Shown here piece by piece: positions 49,994-63,000 of a stretch of DNA of 64,000 nucleotides; within the stretch, counting starts at the first letter, position 1, and each line of letters opens with the position of its first letter. The stretch spans positions 17,501 through 81,500 of the forward strand of contig NZ_JAASQO010000010.1 of the NCBI RefSeq assembly GCF_011762095.1, read 5' to 3'. The notes beneath the pieces are model-generated. The model searched no databases, was not told where the DNA came from, and saw nothing but the letters and a program-made list of their open reading frames with translations. Origin of the DNA: Parvibaculum indicum. Lineage in GTDB: Bacteria > Pseudomonadota > Alphaproteobacteria > Parvibaculales > Parvibaculaceae. The translations under genes were made by a program, and so were the position numbers.

Positions 49994-50287
49994 TCAGGCG
50001 GCGGCGGTCGCCTGCTTCTTGGCGATGGCACGCTTCAGCTTCAGCGCACGCTGCGAAAGCTGGTCGTCCGAGGCGTTGAGCAGGAACAGGTCCAGACCGC
50101 CCTTATGCTCCACCGAGCGCAGCGCATGCGCGGAGACGCGCAGGGACACCTGCTGGCCCAGCGCATCGCTCAACAACGACACCTGACACAGATTCGGCAG
50201 AAAGCGACGACGCGTCCGGTTGTTCGCGTGGCTCACATTGTTGCCGGACATCACACCTTTGCCGGTCAGTTCGCAGCGGCGGGACAT
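49994..50287 (-). CDS. rpmB: 50S ribosomal protein L28
   Basis: 97 residues of bL28: opens [33 protein letters not shown], and the C-terminus has [20 protein letters not shown]. It is normal in length for the class. rpmG is not adjacent. A good promoter lies about 135 bases upstream at 50422-50450. Confidence 0.97.
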   Translation of the reverse strand: MSRRCELTGKGVMSGNNVSHANNRTRRRFLPNLCQVSLLSDALGQQVSLRVSAHALRSVEHKGGLDLFLLNASDDQLSQRALKLKRAIAKKQATAAA

Positions 50288-50390
50288 AGGGTTATTCCTC
50301 GAACATCGGGACGGCGATCACCTTTGAAACCGGCGACCTGCTTTAACGCCCCTGGTTGATACTGGGTTTCGGTCAAATATGTCGGGGCGC

Positions 50391-50404
50391 CGCGGATATC
50401 CGCG
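50391..50404. other. 14-bp palindrome at the 5' end of the rpmB transcript
   Basis: CGCGGATATCCGCG lies just after the expected rpmB transcription start. As RNA it can fold into a 5-bp stem with an AUAU loop; as DNA it could be a protein site. Confidence 0.35.
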
Positions 50405-50421
50405 CGCCACCTGAGCGGGGA

Positions 50422-50450
50422 CGTATAAAAGGCGCTTCAGGCCCCGTCAA
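50422..50450 (-). promoter_or_regulatory. Promoter of rpmB
   Basis: On the minus strand, TTGACG is followed by 17 bases and TATACG. The spacing and both boxes are good; the leader would be about 130 bases. Confidence 0.65.
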
Positions 50451-50495
50451 GGCCGGAGAACGCCGAAAACCGGCCAATCCCCGGAATCCGCGTCA

Positions 50496-51545
50496 TCAAT
50501 CCGCCAACGGCACCTCAACGCCCAGGACAATGGACAAAAGCCGCCGCGCGGCGGCGGTCGGGGTCTCCCGGCCCTCCGAAACGGCCGCTTCCAGCTCCGG
50601 CACCAGCCGGGAGGCTTCCGGATGGGCTTTCAGCGCCGAGAACAGGCCTTCCCGGACCTCCGTCCACATCCAGGCCCTCGCCTGGGCGGCCCGCAGCGCA
50701 TCGAGCTCGCCTTCCGCCTGAAGCGCCTCCCGGTGGCGCTTGATCGCGTCCCAGACGCCTTCCAGCCCCTCATTCCTGAGGGCGGAGCAAAGCTGCACCT
50801 CGGGCGTCCAGGCAGCGTATTTGGGCCGCATCAGGTGAAGCGCGGTCTTGTATTCCATGCTGGCACGCTTGGCGGCGGGCAGCATGTCGCCGTCGGCCTT
50901 GTTGACCACGATAAGATCGGCAAGCTCCATGATGCCGCGCTTAATGCCCTGAAGCTCGTCCCCGCCGCCCGGCGACAAGAGCAGCAGGAACATGTCCACC
51001 ATGTCGGAAACCGCCGTCTCCGACTGCCCCACGCCCACCGTCTCGATCAGGATGACGTCGAAGCCCGCTGCTTCCGCCAGCAGCATGGCCTCTCGCGTCC
51101 GCCGCGCCACGCCGCCCAGCGTACCGCCCGAAGGCGAGGGCCGGATAAAGGCATTAGGATCGCGCGCCAGAAGCTCCATCCGCGTCTTGTCGCCCAAGAT
51201 GGACCCGCCTGTGCGCGACGAGGACGGATCGATGGCAAGCACCGCCACGCGATGCCCCTTGGCCGTCAGCATGGTCCCGAAGGCTTCGGTGAAGGTGGAT
51301 TTGCCGACGCCCGGCGCGCCTGAAAGCCCCATGCGTATGGCTTTGCCCGTATCCGGCAAAAGCAGGGCCAGAAGCGCCTGCGCCTTTTCCTGATGATCGG
51401 CCCTTGCCGATTCCACCAGCGTGATGCCGCGCGCCAGCGCGGAGCGGCTGCCCGCCCTGATCGCCTCGGCGATCTCGCCCGGATCGGTGCTGCGTCGGTC
51501 GAAAGGCTGCGTGTCGGCCTTCATGGCGCCGGAATCTCTCGTCAT
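50496..51545 (-). CDS. meaB: Methylmalonyl-CoA mutase-associated GTPase MeaB (ArgK family)
   Basis: A G3E P-loop GTPase that loads and protects B12 on methylmalonyl-CoA mutase. The 349 residues contain Walker [13 protein letters not shown], the switch-region [29 protein letters not shown], and NKADGD for guanine specificity. The mutase gene itself lies 2.2 kb away on the same strand, beyond one opposite-strand gene. ATG at 51545; Met8 is an equal alternative. Confidence 0.95.
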   Translation of the reverse strand: MTRDSGAMKADTQPFDRRSTDPGEIAEAIRAGSRSALARGITLVESARADHQEKAQALLALLLPDTGKAIRMGLSGAPGVGKSTFTEAFGTMLTAKGHRVAVLAIDPSSSRTGGSILGDKTRMELLARDPNAFIRPSPSGGTLGGVARRTREAMLLAEAAGFDVILIETVGVGQSETAVSDMVDMFLLLLSPGGGDELQGIKRGIMELADLIVVNKADGDMLPAAKRASMEYKTALHLMRPKYAAWTPEVQLCSALRNEGLEGVWDAIKRHREALQAEGELDALRAAQARAWMWTEVREGLFSALKAHPEASRLVPELEAAVSEGRETPTAAARRLLSIVLGVEVPLAD

Positions 51546-51714
51546 CCTCGTTGCATAACCGTGCCCCGCGCCGCCGTCCAGTCCCCGGAAGCGGCCGGAA
51601 ACGGGGAAATCGCGCCGTTCAGCGGCGGTTCAGCTTCATTTCGCCATTCTTGAAAGCTGAAATAGGATGATTGCCGGACCTTCGGGCCGGAAAATACGAA
51701 AGGGCCGCAACGTC

Positions 51715-52656
51715 ATGTGGCGAGTTTTGACCGGAAACAGCGTATCGGCGCTGGCACTCACGGGGCTCCTTCTGGGAAGCGCCGGGCTTGCCCATGCCGA
51801 GCCGAATACGGCCGAAACGAAAATGGCCTCGGTGGACATGACGGCCACCCCTCTTTCGCGTCCGCAAACCCAACCGGATCGAAAGAGCGGTCGTTCGCTC
51901 CGGGCCGGATATACGGTCTATGTCGGCGGCTTCCTCGTCGCCAGGGGCACGCTCGACACCTGGATCGGCGGCGACAACTACAAGATGCGCGCGCAGCTTG
52001 GCGCGGCGGGGCTGCCCGCCGCCTTCTGGGACGGGCATTGGGACATCGGTGCGGAAGGCGCGGTCGACGGCTTGCAGGTCAAGCCGCAGCGCTATGTCTT
52101 CGTCTCCCGCGAAAACGACAAGACCAAGACCCGCCTCATGTCGTGGGACGCATCCGGCATGCCGGAAACCCGCAACGATCCCCCCGAGGGCAAGATCTCC
52201 GTCCTGCCGGGCGAACGGCGCAATACCCGCGATCCGGTGAGCGCGCTTCTCGTACCCGTCGCCGGAACCCGGAACCCCTGCGACCGCACGATCCGGATTT
52301 TCGACGGCAAGCGGCGCTACGACATCAAGCTGAGCAAGGACCGCGAAACCGAGATCACGACCCGCGACCGCGGCTATTCGGGGCATGCCATCGTCTGCAA
52401 GGCCGCCTTCACGCCCAAGACGGGGACGGAGCGAAAGAAGTTCACCCAGATGCTCCGCCGCGACCGGGCGACGGAAGTCTGGCTCGCCCCGCTCGAGAAG
52501 GGCCGCCTCTACCTGCCGATCAAGCTGAAGATGCGCACGCCCATCGGCGGTGCGGTATTGGAGCTGGTAAGCCTTGAGCCCCATGGCTGGGATCGCCTGC
52601 CGCCCGTACCGAAGAAGTTCAGCCAGGCGGACAAGGCAACAGACGGCGCCGAATAA
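51715..52656 (+). CDS. DUF3108 exported protein
   Basis: 313 residues with a signal peptide (SALALTGLLLGSAGLAHAEP). The mature part has the DUF3108 opening GYTVYVGGFLVARGTLDTWIGGDNYKM, then YVFVSRENDKTKTRLMSWDASG and VSALLVPVAGTRNPCDRTIRIFDGKRRYDIKL, a beta-rich fold. The function is unknown, but it often lies near rpmB in this class. The start is the ATG at 51715; an in-frame start at 51667 would put a basic stretch ahead of the signal peptide. A shared terminator separates it from the mutase gene. Confidence 0.88.
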   Translation: MWRVLTGNSVSALALTGLLLGSAGLAHAEPNTAETKMASVDMTATPLSRPQTQPDRKSGRSLRAGYTVYVGGFLVARGTLDTWIGGDNYKMRAQLGAAGLPAAFWDGHWDIGAEGAVDGLQVKPQRYVFVSRENDKTKTRLMSWDASGMPETRNDPPEGKISVLPGERRNTRDPVSALLVPVAGTRNPCDRTIRIFDGKRRYDIKLSKDRETEITTRDRGYSGHAIVCKAAFTPKTGTERKKFTQMLRRDRATEVWLAPLEKGRLYLPIKLKMRTPIGGAVLELVSLEPHGWDRLPPVPKKFSQADKATDGAE

Positions 52657-52664
52657 TCCTCAAC

Positions 52665-52695
52665 AAAAAAGCCGGGGTGTGTTCCCCGGCTTTTC
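52665..52695. terminator. Bidirectional terminator between the DUF3108 gene and the mutase gene
   Basis: A 7-bp stem (GCCGGGG with CCCCGGC) is extended by A/T pairs and flanked by A6 and T4. The U-run is stronger on the minus strand, for the mutase transcript. Confidence 0.9.
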
Positions 52696-52729
52696 ACATT
52701 TCACAGTCTCCCGGATGAAATCCGGATAC

Positions 52730-54886
<2,157 letters not shown>

Positions 54887-55140
54887 GGTTACTGTCCCGT
54901 GCGAACGCCGCTGCGGCCGGTGGAGCCACAGGTATCATCCTGAAATTTGGCGCGGAGTATCGACAATCGGGCCCAGCCGGTCAAACCGCCGCCTTACCCC
55001 GCCCTCAAAAGCAACGCGCCGCAGCGTCAGCGCATCGCAGCCTGAGGATATTCCTGAAAATATCGTCACCATATCACCCTTCGAAAACCGCCCCACAGCC
55101 TGTATGGTCTCGCTCGAATTGAAAGGTGGGAGAAATCGGA

Positions 55141-55830
55141 ATGCTTAATAAGGGCAATCGGCTGGCCTTGACCCTGATCGTGCTTGTGGCCGCGTCGCTG
55201 GGCGTGACCGCCTGCAGCGACTCTCCCGGCTCCATGCGCCGGACCAAGGACGGCAAACTCGTCCCCACGCTCGCCGGCCAGGACCCGTTGGGCACGCTCT
55301 ATGCCAGCTCGGTCCAGAAAGCCGAAAGAGGCGATTGCAACCAGGAAACCATGGATGTGCTGACCTGCTTCGCCTATCGCGGCCATGGCTATGAAGGCGC
55401 CCAGACCGCGCTCGGCCAGTGCCTGATCCGCAAGGGCGACGAGGCCTCCGGCATCCAGTGGATCCAACGCGCCGCCAATGCCGGCTGGGCGGACGCGCAA
55501 AAGACCCTTGCCCTGCACTACGCAAGCGACGGCGCCGACGCCCCGTCCGCCATGGTAAAAGGCGCGTTCTGGGCACGCCTGTACAGCCGCAACGCATCCC
55601 TTCTTTCCCTCGGCGTCACGCCGGACCCCGATGTCACGGACAAATATCGGGGAAAACTGACCACCGCCCAGGCCACCACCGTTCTGGACCGCCTTAACGC
55701 CTGGTATCCGGAGTACTGGACGGCCACCAGCCTGCCGGATCAAAGGGTCCGCGCATCCTGTCAGGTCGAAAGCCGGCCCCGGGCGCGCCCGGATCTGGAC
55801 GAGCTCAGAACCGTCCCCAATCCGTATTAA
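55141..55830 (+). CDS. Sel1-repeat-like lipoprotein
   Basis: 229 residues. The signal peptide ends in VTAC, a fair lipobox, so the protein is likely a lipoprotein. The mature chain has Sel1-like units, including IQWIQRAANAGWADAQKTLALHYASDGADAPSAMVKGAFWARLYSR and CFAYRGHGYEGAQTALGQCLI. Sel1 proteins mediate protein contacts. The ATG at 55141 follows GGGAG. Upstream is the start of the mutase gene (divergent). No partner is evident; the histidine kinase follows 96 bases later on the same strand. Confidence 0.82.
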   Translation: MLNKGNRLALTLIVLVAASLGVTACSDSPGSMRRTKDGKLVPTLAGQDPLGTLYASSVQKAERGDCNQETMDVLTCFAYRGHGYEGAQTALGQCLIRKGDEASGIQWIQRAANAGWADAQKTLALHYASDGADAPSAMVKGAFWARLYSRNASLLSLGVTPDPDVTDKYRGKLTTAQATTVLDRLNAWYPEYWTATSLPDQRVRASCQVESRPRARPDLDELRTVPNPY

Positions 55831-55926
55831 GGCAAGACCACACGGGCGGGCCCCGTTCAGGGAAACTTTACGTCTTGTAATTACCACTTGAGGGCTGGGC
55901 AATCTGGATCGGAAGGGCCCGTCCCG

Positions 55927-58329
55927 ATGGAGGAAAAGGCGCGAAAAAGGCAGAAGGAAAACGCATTGCCGCGTTTCCCTGTCATGCTGCCCGGCGCCAG
56001 GGCGGAAAATGCCGATATCGGCGACGGAGAAAGAAATGCAATCCGGCGAGAGCAGATTGCATCGATGATCCGTGCCTATCGGCACTTTCCCTTCCTGTTT
56101 CCCACGGTCAGCGCAGGGTTCATTCTCGCGCTGGAAAGCCGTTTCAGCTTCGGCACCCTCATGATCTGGTGGCTGGGCATTGCCGCGGCGTCGCTCGCCT
56201 ATGCGCTGCTGACGGACCGCATGTTCAGGCAGGGACTTTATTCCCGCGACTGGTCCACCCCCATGCTGCTCTGCCTGATGGCCACGGACGTCACCTGGCT
56301 TCCCGGCATATATCTCTTCTGGGTTCCCGAAGCGCCGCTTCAGTGCATCACGCTGATCGTCGCCCTGCTGATCGTGGTGATCCTGTCCGTCTTTACCGGC
56401 AACGCCACACGCAAGACGCTGTTCGGCGCATCCGCGCCCGCCATGATGGCAGCTCTCATCGCCGGCGCCGCATCGGAAGAGCCGGTCTTCATGATGATGT
56501 CTTTCGGTTTTCTGCCCGCCTATGGCTTCCTGCTTCACATTGCGGACAACACCCGGCGCGCCGATTTCGAAACGCTGTCGCTGCGCATCAGCAATGCAAA
56601 GCTGATCAAGGACCTTGCCGCCGCCCGCGACCGGTCGGAAGCCGCGCGGCGGAACGCCGAAACAGCCTATCAACGCAGCCATCGCGACGAAGCGCAGTTC
56701 AGGTCGCTGGTCGAGAAGGGCTTCGACGCGCTCGTCATCACCGACCGGAACGGTATCGTCAAATTCGCCTCGCAGGGCATCAGAGAACTTGGATATATCC
56801 CGGAAGACATGCGCGGAAAGTATCTGAGGGACCAGATGCCGGAGGAGCAGAAGGTGCCGATAGACGAGGCGCTGCGTTCCGCCATTTCCGCGGAAGCGCC
56901 CGCCGAACTCGTCGAACTGCTCCTGCGCGATCCGACCACCGGAAAATTTCGCTGGATCGAAGCCTCCGCCATCAATCTGCTCGACGACCCGGCGGTGAAC
57001 GGCATCCTTATCAATGTCCGCGACATCTCCCACCGAAAGCGCACGGAGAACGAACTACGTCACCAGTTCAACGTGTTGCAGAAACTCGCGACCGGCGCCT
57101 CGCTGACCGAGATCATGGTCCAGCTGGCGCAGGGCGCGGAAGAAACCACGCCCGACAGCCGGGCCGTCGTCTTCCTCGTGAACGGTCAGGGGAACCTGAC
57201 CACATGCGCCGCGCCCAGCATGCCGGAGGATTTCGCAGATTCCATTACGAGTATCTGGCCGCATCTGAGGAACGGGAGTTTCGGCGCCGCGACCATGCGA
57301 GGCGAACCGATCGTGGAAACGGATCTTCGCTCGCGTGAGAAGCACGGGAAAACGATTGCCGATTTCAGCGCCGGCGCGGACGTTCAGACGATCTGGTTTC
57401 AGCCCATCCTCATTGGGAAGGGAAATGTCGCGGGCGCCTTTGCGCTCTATTTCCGCGACAATCGCTGGCCTTCCGACGCGGACAATCATTTTCTCCAGGG
57501 CGCGGCCAATATCGCCGGCATCACCATCGAGCGTCGCCGCGCCGAGCAGAACCTGCGGCGCGCCACCGAAGCCGCCGAGCTGGCCAACCGTGCGAAAACG
57601 AAGTTCCTCGCCAATATGAGTCATGAACTGCGGACGCCGCTCAACGCAATCATCGGCTTTTCCGAAATCATGCGCGAAGAGATGTTCGGCCCCGTCGGCA
57701 CCGAGGTCTACAAGAACTACGCCGCCGATATCCATGACAGCGGACGCCATCTCCTGAGCGTCATCGACGACATTCTCGATATCTCGAAAATCGAGGCCGG
57801 GCGCTACACGCTGGAAGAGAGCGAACTCGACCTGAGCGAGGTCATCGCCTGGTCCATCGAACTGACGCGCCCGAAAGCGCAGGAAAAGCGGCTGACGATC
57901 CGTCGCGAAGTGCCGCCGCAGACGCCGCATTTCCTGGGCGACCAGAGAGCCTTGCGCCAGATCCTGCTGAACCTCCTCTCCAATGCGATCAAGTTCACGC
58001 CCGAGGACGGCGCCGTCCATGTGGGGCTGGAAGAAGCTCCCGAAGGCGGCCTCACCCTCTATGTCCGCGACAACGGCGCCGGCATACCGTCCGAAAAGCT
58101 GAAGGAAGTCATGGAGCCTTTCGCTCAGGTGGGCGACACCACGTCGCGCGAGCATGGCGGCACGGGGCTGGGGCTTTCCATCACCCGTTCCCTGGCGGAG
58201 ATGCATGGCGGATCGCTGACGCTGGAAAGCGAACTGGGCCGCGGCACGAGAGTGGCCGTCAACCTTCCCGCCTCCCGTCTGATCCCGCCGTCCCAAACCC
58301 CGAAAATAGGAACGGCCGCAATCGGCTGA
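55927..58329 (+). CDS. Membrane PAS-GAF histidine kinase
   Basis: 800 residues in order: a polar N-terminus, a hydrophobic part with about six membrane segments (residues about 35-190), a coiled-coil, a PAS domain (FRSLVEKGFDALVITDRNGIVKFASQGIRELGY, ending ISHRKRTENEL), a GAF-like domain (about 375-530), HisKA with the phosphorylated His in NMSHELRTPLNAIIGFSEIM, and an HATPase with NLLSNAIKF, DNGAGIPSEKL and GGTGLGLSI. No receiver domain or response regulator gene adjoins it. The ATG at 55927 is preferred to the in-frame TTG at 55888. Confidence 0.92.
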   Translation: MEEKARKRQKENALPRFPVMLPGARAENADIGDGERNAIRREQIASMIRAYRHFPFLFPTVSAGFILALESRFSFGTLMIWWLGIAAASLAYALLTDRMFRQGLYSRDWSTPMLLCLMATDVTWLPGIYLFWVPEAPLQCITLIVALLIVVILSVFTGNATRKTLFGASAPAMMAALIAGAASEEPVFMMMSFGFLPAYGFLLHIADNTRRADFETLSLRISNAKLIKDLAAARDRSEAARRNAETAYQRSHRDEAQFRSLVEKGFDALVITDRNGIVKFASQGIRELGYIPEDMRGKYLRDQMPEEQKVPIDEALRSAISAEAPAELVELLLRDPTTGKFRWIEASAINLLDDPAVNGILINVRDISHRKRTENELRHQFNVLQKLATGASLTEIMVQLAQGAEETTPDSRAVVFLVNGQGNLTTCAAPSMPEDFADSITSIWPHLRNGSFGAATMRGEPIVETDLRSREKHGKTIADFSAGADVQTIWFQPILIGKGNVAGAFALYFRDNRWPSDADNHFLQGAANIAGITIERRRAEQNLRRATEAAELANRAKTKFLANMSHELRTPLNAIIGFSEIMREEMFGPVGTEVYKNYAADIHDSGRHLLSVIDDILDISKIEAGRYTLEESELDLSEVIAWSIELTRPKAQEKRLTIRREVPPQTPHFLGDQRALRQILLNLLSNAIKFTPEDGAVHVGLEEAPEGGLTLYVRDNGAGIPSEKLKEVMEPFAQVGDTTSREHGGTGLGLSITRSLAEMHGGSLTLESELGRGTRVAVNLPASRLIPPSQTPKIGTAAIG

Positions 58330-58366
58330 CGCCGAATGCGACCGCTGCCCGCCCTGAAAGGCGAGC

Positions 58367-59662
58367 CTATTCCGCGGCTTTCTTCTGCTTCTGGCTGGCC
58401 CCGATAAAGCCGAACAGGTGACCGCCCACCTTGCGGATCTGAATCTCCTCCGCGCCTTCCGTGATGCGATAGCGCCGGTGATGCCGGTAGATATGCTCGA
58501 AAGGCTTGTGGCGCGAATAGCCGATGCCGCCATGCACCTGCATCGCCAGATCGGCCGCCTGACAGACCAGACGGTTCGCCCGGTAGTTGCACATGGACAC
58601 CTTGTCCGACAGGTGCCGCGCCACGTCCTTCTTGGACATCTGGTCCATCTGCCAGGCCGTCTTGTAGATGAGGGTGCGGATCATCTCCGCTTCCGTATAC
58701 GTCTCGACGAGCGGGAACTGGATCGCCTGGTTCGTCCCCAGCGGCTTGCCGAAGGGCGCGCGCTGCTTGGCGTATTTCACGCTTTCATTGATGCAGAACT
58801 GAGCCGCGCCGACGCCGGAAGCCGCCTGACGGATGCGATTTTCATGCACGAAATGCTGCGCGAGTTCCAGCCCGCGATCCGGATCGCCGAGAATCTCCGT
58901 CGCCGGCACCCACACATTGGTGAAGGAGACGCGCGGATGGTCCGTCGGCATGTTGAGGGTCCAGTAATACTCCTCGACTTTCACACCGGGCGCATCGCAG
59001 GGCACGATAAAGCACGCAATGCCGAGCGGGTCGCCGTCCTTGCCGCCGATGCGTGCGAACACGAAGTCATGCGTCGCGACATGCATGCCCGTATTCCACA
59101 TCTTCTCGCCATTGATGAGCCAGCCGTCGACGCCGTCGCGCTTTTCAGGCTTCGCATGCGTGTCCATCCAGGTCGCATCCGAGCCGTGCTCAGGTTCCGT
59201 CAGGCCGAAAGCCACACGGATAGACCCGTCGAGCGAGCCGGGGATAAAGGTCTTCTTCTGCTCCTCGGTCCCGAAATCCCTGAACATCAGCACGGTGGGG
59301 AAATTGCCCACGATCGAGTTTTCGTTCTGAAGATCGTTGTGGAGCCCAAGCCCCTTGGCGGCCAGATGCTCGCGAATGACGGCCATGCCGAGATTGGTGC
59401 CGTCCTTCCCGCCATATTCGCCGGGCAGCGCATAGCGCAGATGGCCCGCCTTGTCGGCCCGCTTGCGCATCTCGCCCAGCAGCTCTTCCCACTCATGGCG
59501 GGGAAGACCCTGATTGTCCCAGTCGGTCCGCGCATGTTCGCGGCGATGGTCGAAGAAGCGGTTGTTATCGTCCTGCTCCTGAAGCGGCTTGATCTCTTTT
59601 TCGATGAAGGCGTCGAGCTCGTCCAGATAGTCGGTCAGCTCTTTCGGCAAGGTGAAGTCCAT
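58367..59662 (-). CDS. Acyl-CoA dehydrogenase
   Basis: A flavin dehydrogenase of 431 residues that introduces the double bond of an acyl-CoA. The family order is clear: an N-terminal helical domain, the FAD-binding FGLTEPEHGSDATWMDTHA and NGEKMWNTGMHVATHDFVFA blocks, and the C-terminal helical domain with MQVHGGIGYSRHKPFEHIYRHHRRYRITEGAEEIQ; the Glu before Gly in ITEGAEEIQ is the expected base position. Substrate chain is unknown; relatives with this DNQGLPRHEWEELL opening often act on long or branched acyl groups. ATG at 59662. Confidence 0.93.
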   Translation of the reverse strand: MDFTLPKELTDYLDELDAFIEKEIKPLQEQDDNNRFFDHRREHARTDWDNQGLPRHEWEELLGEMRKRADKAGHLRYALPGEYGGKDGTNLGMAVIREHLAAKGLGLHNDLQNENSIVGNFPTVLMFRDFGTEEQKKTFIPGSLDGSIRVAFGLTEPEHGSDATWMDTHAKPEKRDGVDGWLINGEKMWNTGMHVATHDFVFARIGGKDGDPLGIACFIVPCDAPGVKVEEYYWTLNMPTDHPRVSFTNVWVPATEILGDPDRGLELAQHFVHENRIRQAASGVGAAQFCINESVKYAKQRAPFGKPLGTNQAIQFPLVETYTEAEMIRTLIYKTAWQMDQMSKKDVARHLSDKVSMCNYRANRLVCQAADLAMQVHGGIGYSRHKPFEHIYRHHRRYRITEGAEEIQIRKVGGHLFGFIGASQKQKKAAE

Positions 59663-60017
59663 TGCAATCCTCCCATGGATTTCGGACGCATTCCGGCCCG
59701 TTTTTCAATTGCGAATGGGATCACTATAGACGTCAAAATAGCCCGCGAAAGAGCAGTGAAACCTGCCCCAGCGTCCCCCTGCGTTAACCTGTTGTCCGCC
59801 TAACTTGTTGTGGATACACAAGATTTAGCGGTGAACGAAAACGGAAGATGGAACGGTCATCGATTCGGACATGATTCGTTCGCGCAATATTCCGAAAGTT
59901 AACGGCGCGGTCCTTAACGTGACATTCCGTCACGCTCGCCGCGCCCGGCATTGCGGGAGCGGCGGGATCGAAGAGACTTGCACACACCCCGTTTTATGAG
60001 ATGGTGCCGACAGCATC
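59663..60017. other. Divergent gap between the acyl-CoA dehydrogenase gene and the helicase gene
   Basis: 355 bases without a supported gene. It holds one near-match to a DnaA box (TGTGGATAC near 59807) and two TTAA motifs (59899 and 59914) 11 bases apart. Neither pattern is complete. The promoters of both genes should be here, but I see no confident pair of boxes. Confidence 0.45.
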
Positions 60018-63000
60018 ATGAGTAGCGCGTCCATCTCCACCGCTGACCAAACCGAACGGGCCGCCATCGCGGCGCGTCGGTCCGTCACGGCGGTTCTCGG
60101 CCCCACCAATACCGGCAAGACCCATCTCGCGATCGAACGCATGCTCGGGCATCAATCGGGCATGATCGGCCTGCCGCTCCGCCTGCTCGCGCGCGAAGTC
60201 TATGACAGGGTCGTGAAAGCCAAGGGCGCCCGCGAGGTCGCCCTTATCACCGGCGAGGAAAAGATCGCGCCCTCCACGGCGCGCTATTTCATCTGCACGG
60301 TCGAAGCGATGCCGCAGGACCGGGAGGTCGATTTCGTCGCCATCGACGAAATCCAGCTCGCCGCCGACCGCGAACGCGGCCACACCTTCACCGACCGGCT
60401 GTTGCGTAGCCGGGGCCGCCACGAAACCATGCTGATGGGCTCGGATACGGCGCGGCACCTGATCGGCCGGCTCCTGCCGCGCACCCGCTTCGTCAACAGG
60501 CCCCGCTTTTCCGAACTGGCCTGGACCGGCTCGAAGAAACTGACGCGCCTGCCGCGACGCAGCGCCATCGTCGCCTTTTCCGCCGATCAGGTTTACGCCA
60601 TTGCCGAACTCATCCGCCGCCAACGCGGCGGCGCGGCGGTGGTGATGGGGGCCCTGAGCCCGCGCACCCGCAACGCCCAGGTAGCGCTCTACCAGTCCGG
60701 CGACGTGGATTTCCTCGTCGCCACGGACGCCATCGGCATGGGCCTCAACATGGATGTCGACCATGTGGCCTTCGCCTCTACCGCGAAATTCGACGGGCGA
60801 CAGCACCGCCCGCTCAGAGTGGCGGAACTCGCCCAGATCGCGGGCCGCGCCGGGCGCTACATGAATGACGGCACTTTCGGGGTCACGGCGGATGCCTCCC
60901 CCCTGCCCGACGACACGATCGAGCGGATCGAGAACCACCAGTTCGACGCCGATCAGGTCTTCCAGTGGCGCAATCCCGATCTCGATTTCGCCTCCATGGA
61001 AGCGCTGATCCGCAGCCTCGAAGTCCCGCCTCGCCAGCACGGCCTGACGCGCGCGCCGGTGGCCGACGACCTCGAGGCGCTCACGCGCATGAGCCGCGAC
61101 CACGAGGTGCGCAACGCAGCGTCCAGCCCGCAGGCCATCCGGAAGCTCTGGGACGTGGCGCAACTTCCCGATTTCCGCAAGACGATGGCCAGCGAGCACG
61201 CGACCCTTCTGTCCAGGATCTATCTGTACCTGATGAACGCGGACGGACGGATCCCGGACGACTGGTTTTCCACCCAGCTGAGCCGGCTGGACCGCACCGA
61301 TGGCGACATAGACACGCTGGCCGCAAGGCTGGCTCATATGCGCACATGGAGCTATGTATCCAACCGCTCGGGCTGGTTGCATGATCCTGTGCATTGGCAG
61401 GAGCGCGCGCGTACGATAGAGGATAAGCTTTCGGATGCGTTGCATGAGCGGCTGACGCAGCGGTTCATCGATCGTCGCACCAGCGTGTTGATGAAGCGGC
61501 TTCGCCAGAAAGAGGATTTAATGGCGGCGGTTAACAGTGACGGTGAGGTCCTGGTCGAGGGCGAATTTGTGGGTCGCCTTCAGGGGTTCGTTTTCGTACC
61601 CGACCCGAGGGCGGAGGGAGTTCACGGCAAGGCGCTGCGCGCCGCCTCCGATGCTGCGCTGGCACTGGAGATCAATGCCCGCGCGGCGCGCCTCACGGCG
61701 GCGCCCGATGCCGATATCCATCTCTCAGAACACGGAAGGATCATCTGGGAGGGCCAGCCGGTCGCCAGCCTTCACGCCGCCGACGATCCGCTCCTGCCCC
61801 GCGTGGAGTTGATCGCAGGCGACGAACTGACCGGACCGCCCCGGGAAAACCTGCAAACCCGGCTTCAGGCCTGGACGCGCATGCATATCAACCAGACCCT
61901 TGCGCCGCTCACGGGCATGCGGGATGCCGAAGACGTCGAAGGACTTGCCCGCGGGGTCGCCTACAGGCTGGTCGAGAATTTCGGATCGCTGCGCCGCGAG
62001 GCCGTGTCGGAAGATATCCGCGCCCTCGATCAGACCGCGCGCGGACAATTGCGCAAGCATGGCGTGCGTTTCGGCGCCTATACGATTTTCATGCCCGCCT
62101 TGCTGAAACCGGCGCCCGCCCGGCTGTTGCTTACGCTTTGGGCGCTGGCCCGCAAGGAGGTCGAGGATCCCTTCGCCGACCTGCCCGCCCCGCCTACGCC
62201 CGGGCTCACCTCCGTCCCGGCGGACAAGACGGCGCCAGACGGCTTTTACGATGTGCTGGGCTTCCGCGTCTGCGGCGAACGGGCGGTGCGCGTCGACATG
62301 CTGGAGCGCCTGGCGGACCTCATCCGGCCGGTGATTGCCGAACGCCGCTACAATGGCGGCTTCGTGGTCAATCCCGACATGATGTCGCTGGTCGGCTGCT
62401 CGGGTGAGGAATTCGCCAGCCTGCTGCGCGGTCTGGGCTATCGATCGCAAATGGAAAAGGTGAAGCTGCCGAAAGAAGAAGCCGCGCCGGCTCAACCGGC
62501 AACCGGCGAGCAAACGGAGACCACATCCGACGCGGCACCGGCGGCACCTTCCCCGATAACCCCGACCGCCGAAACAAGCGAGACCGCCGCAAGCCCGGCC
62601 CCCGCCGCAGAGACCCTGCCGGAGACGCAAGAAGCGCCAGCGGAAACGCCGGAGGCGCCCGCGGAAACCCCCGAAGCGCCCACGGAAGCAGCCGAAACAC
62701 CCGCGCCGGACGCACCGGCCGACGCCGCGCCGTCCGGCGACGCTATTCCTGCCGAAACCCCATCCGCCGAAACGCCGGAGGCTACACCCGAGGCACAGGC
62801 GGCGGAGACGGCATCCGGAGAGACCGAAACGGCCGAACTCGAAATCTGGCGCCCCCAAAGGCGGCATCAGGGCGGCAAACCGCAGCGCCGCCGCGACGAC
62901 GACCAGCAGCCTCGCCGCCGTCGCGCCAAAGGAGCCGACAAGAACGCGAACGCGGAAAACCGTTCGGGCAAGCCGCCCCGCAAGGATGGCGGCCCCAAAA

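Noticed and set aside
54887-55140. Possible cobalamin riboswitch ahead of methylmalonyl-CoA mutase or cobS
   Set aside because: I looked for the conserved B12 box core in 54887-55140 and 42146-42317 and did not see it.
59663-60017. Possible CtrA or DnaA binding region
   Set aside because: The TTAA pair has an 11-base rather than 7-base gap, and there is only one near-match DnaA box.
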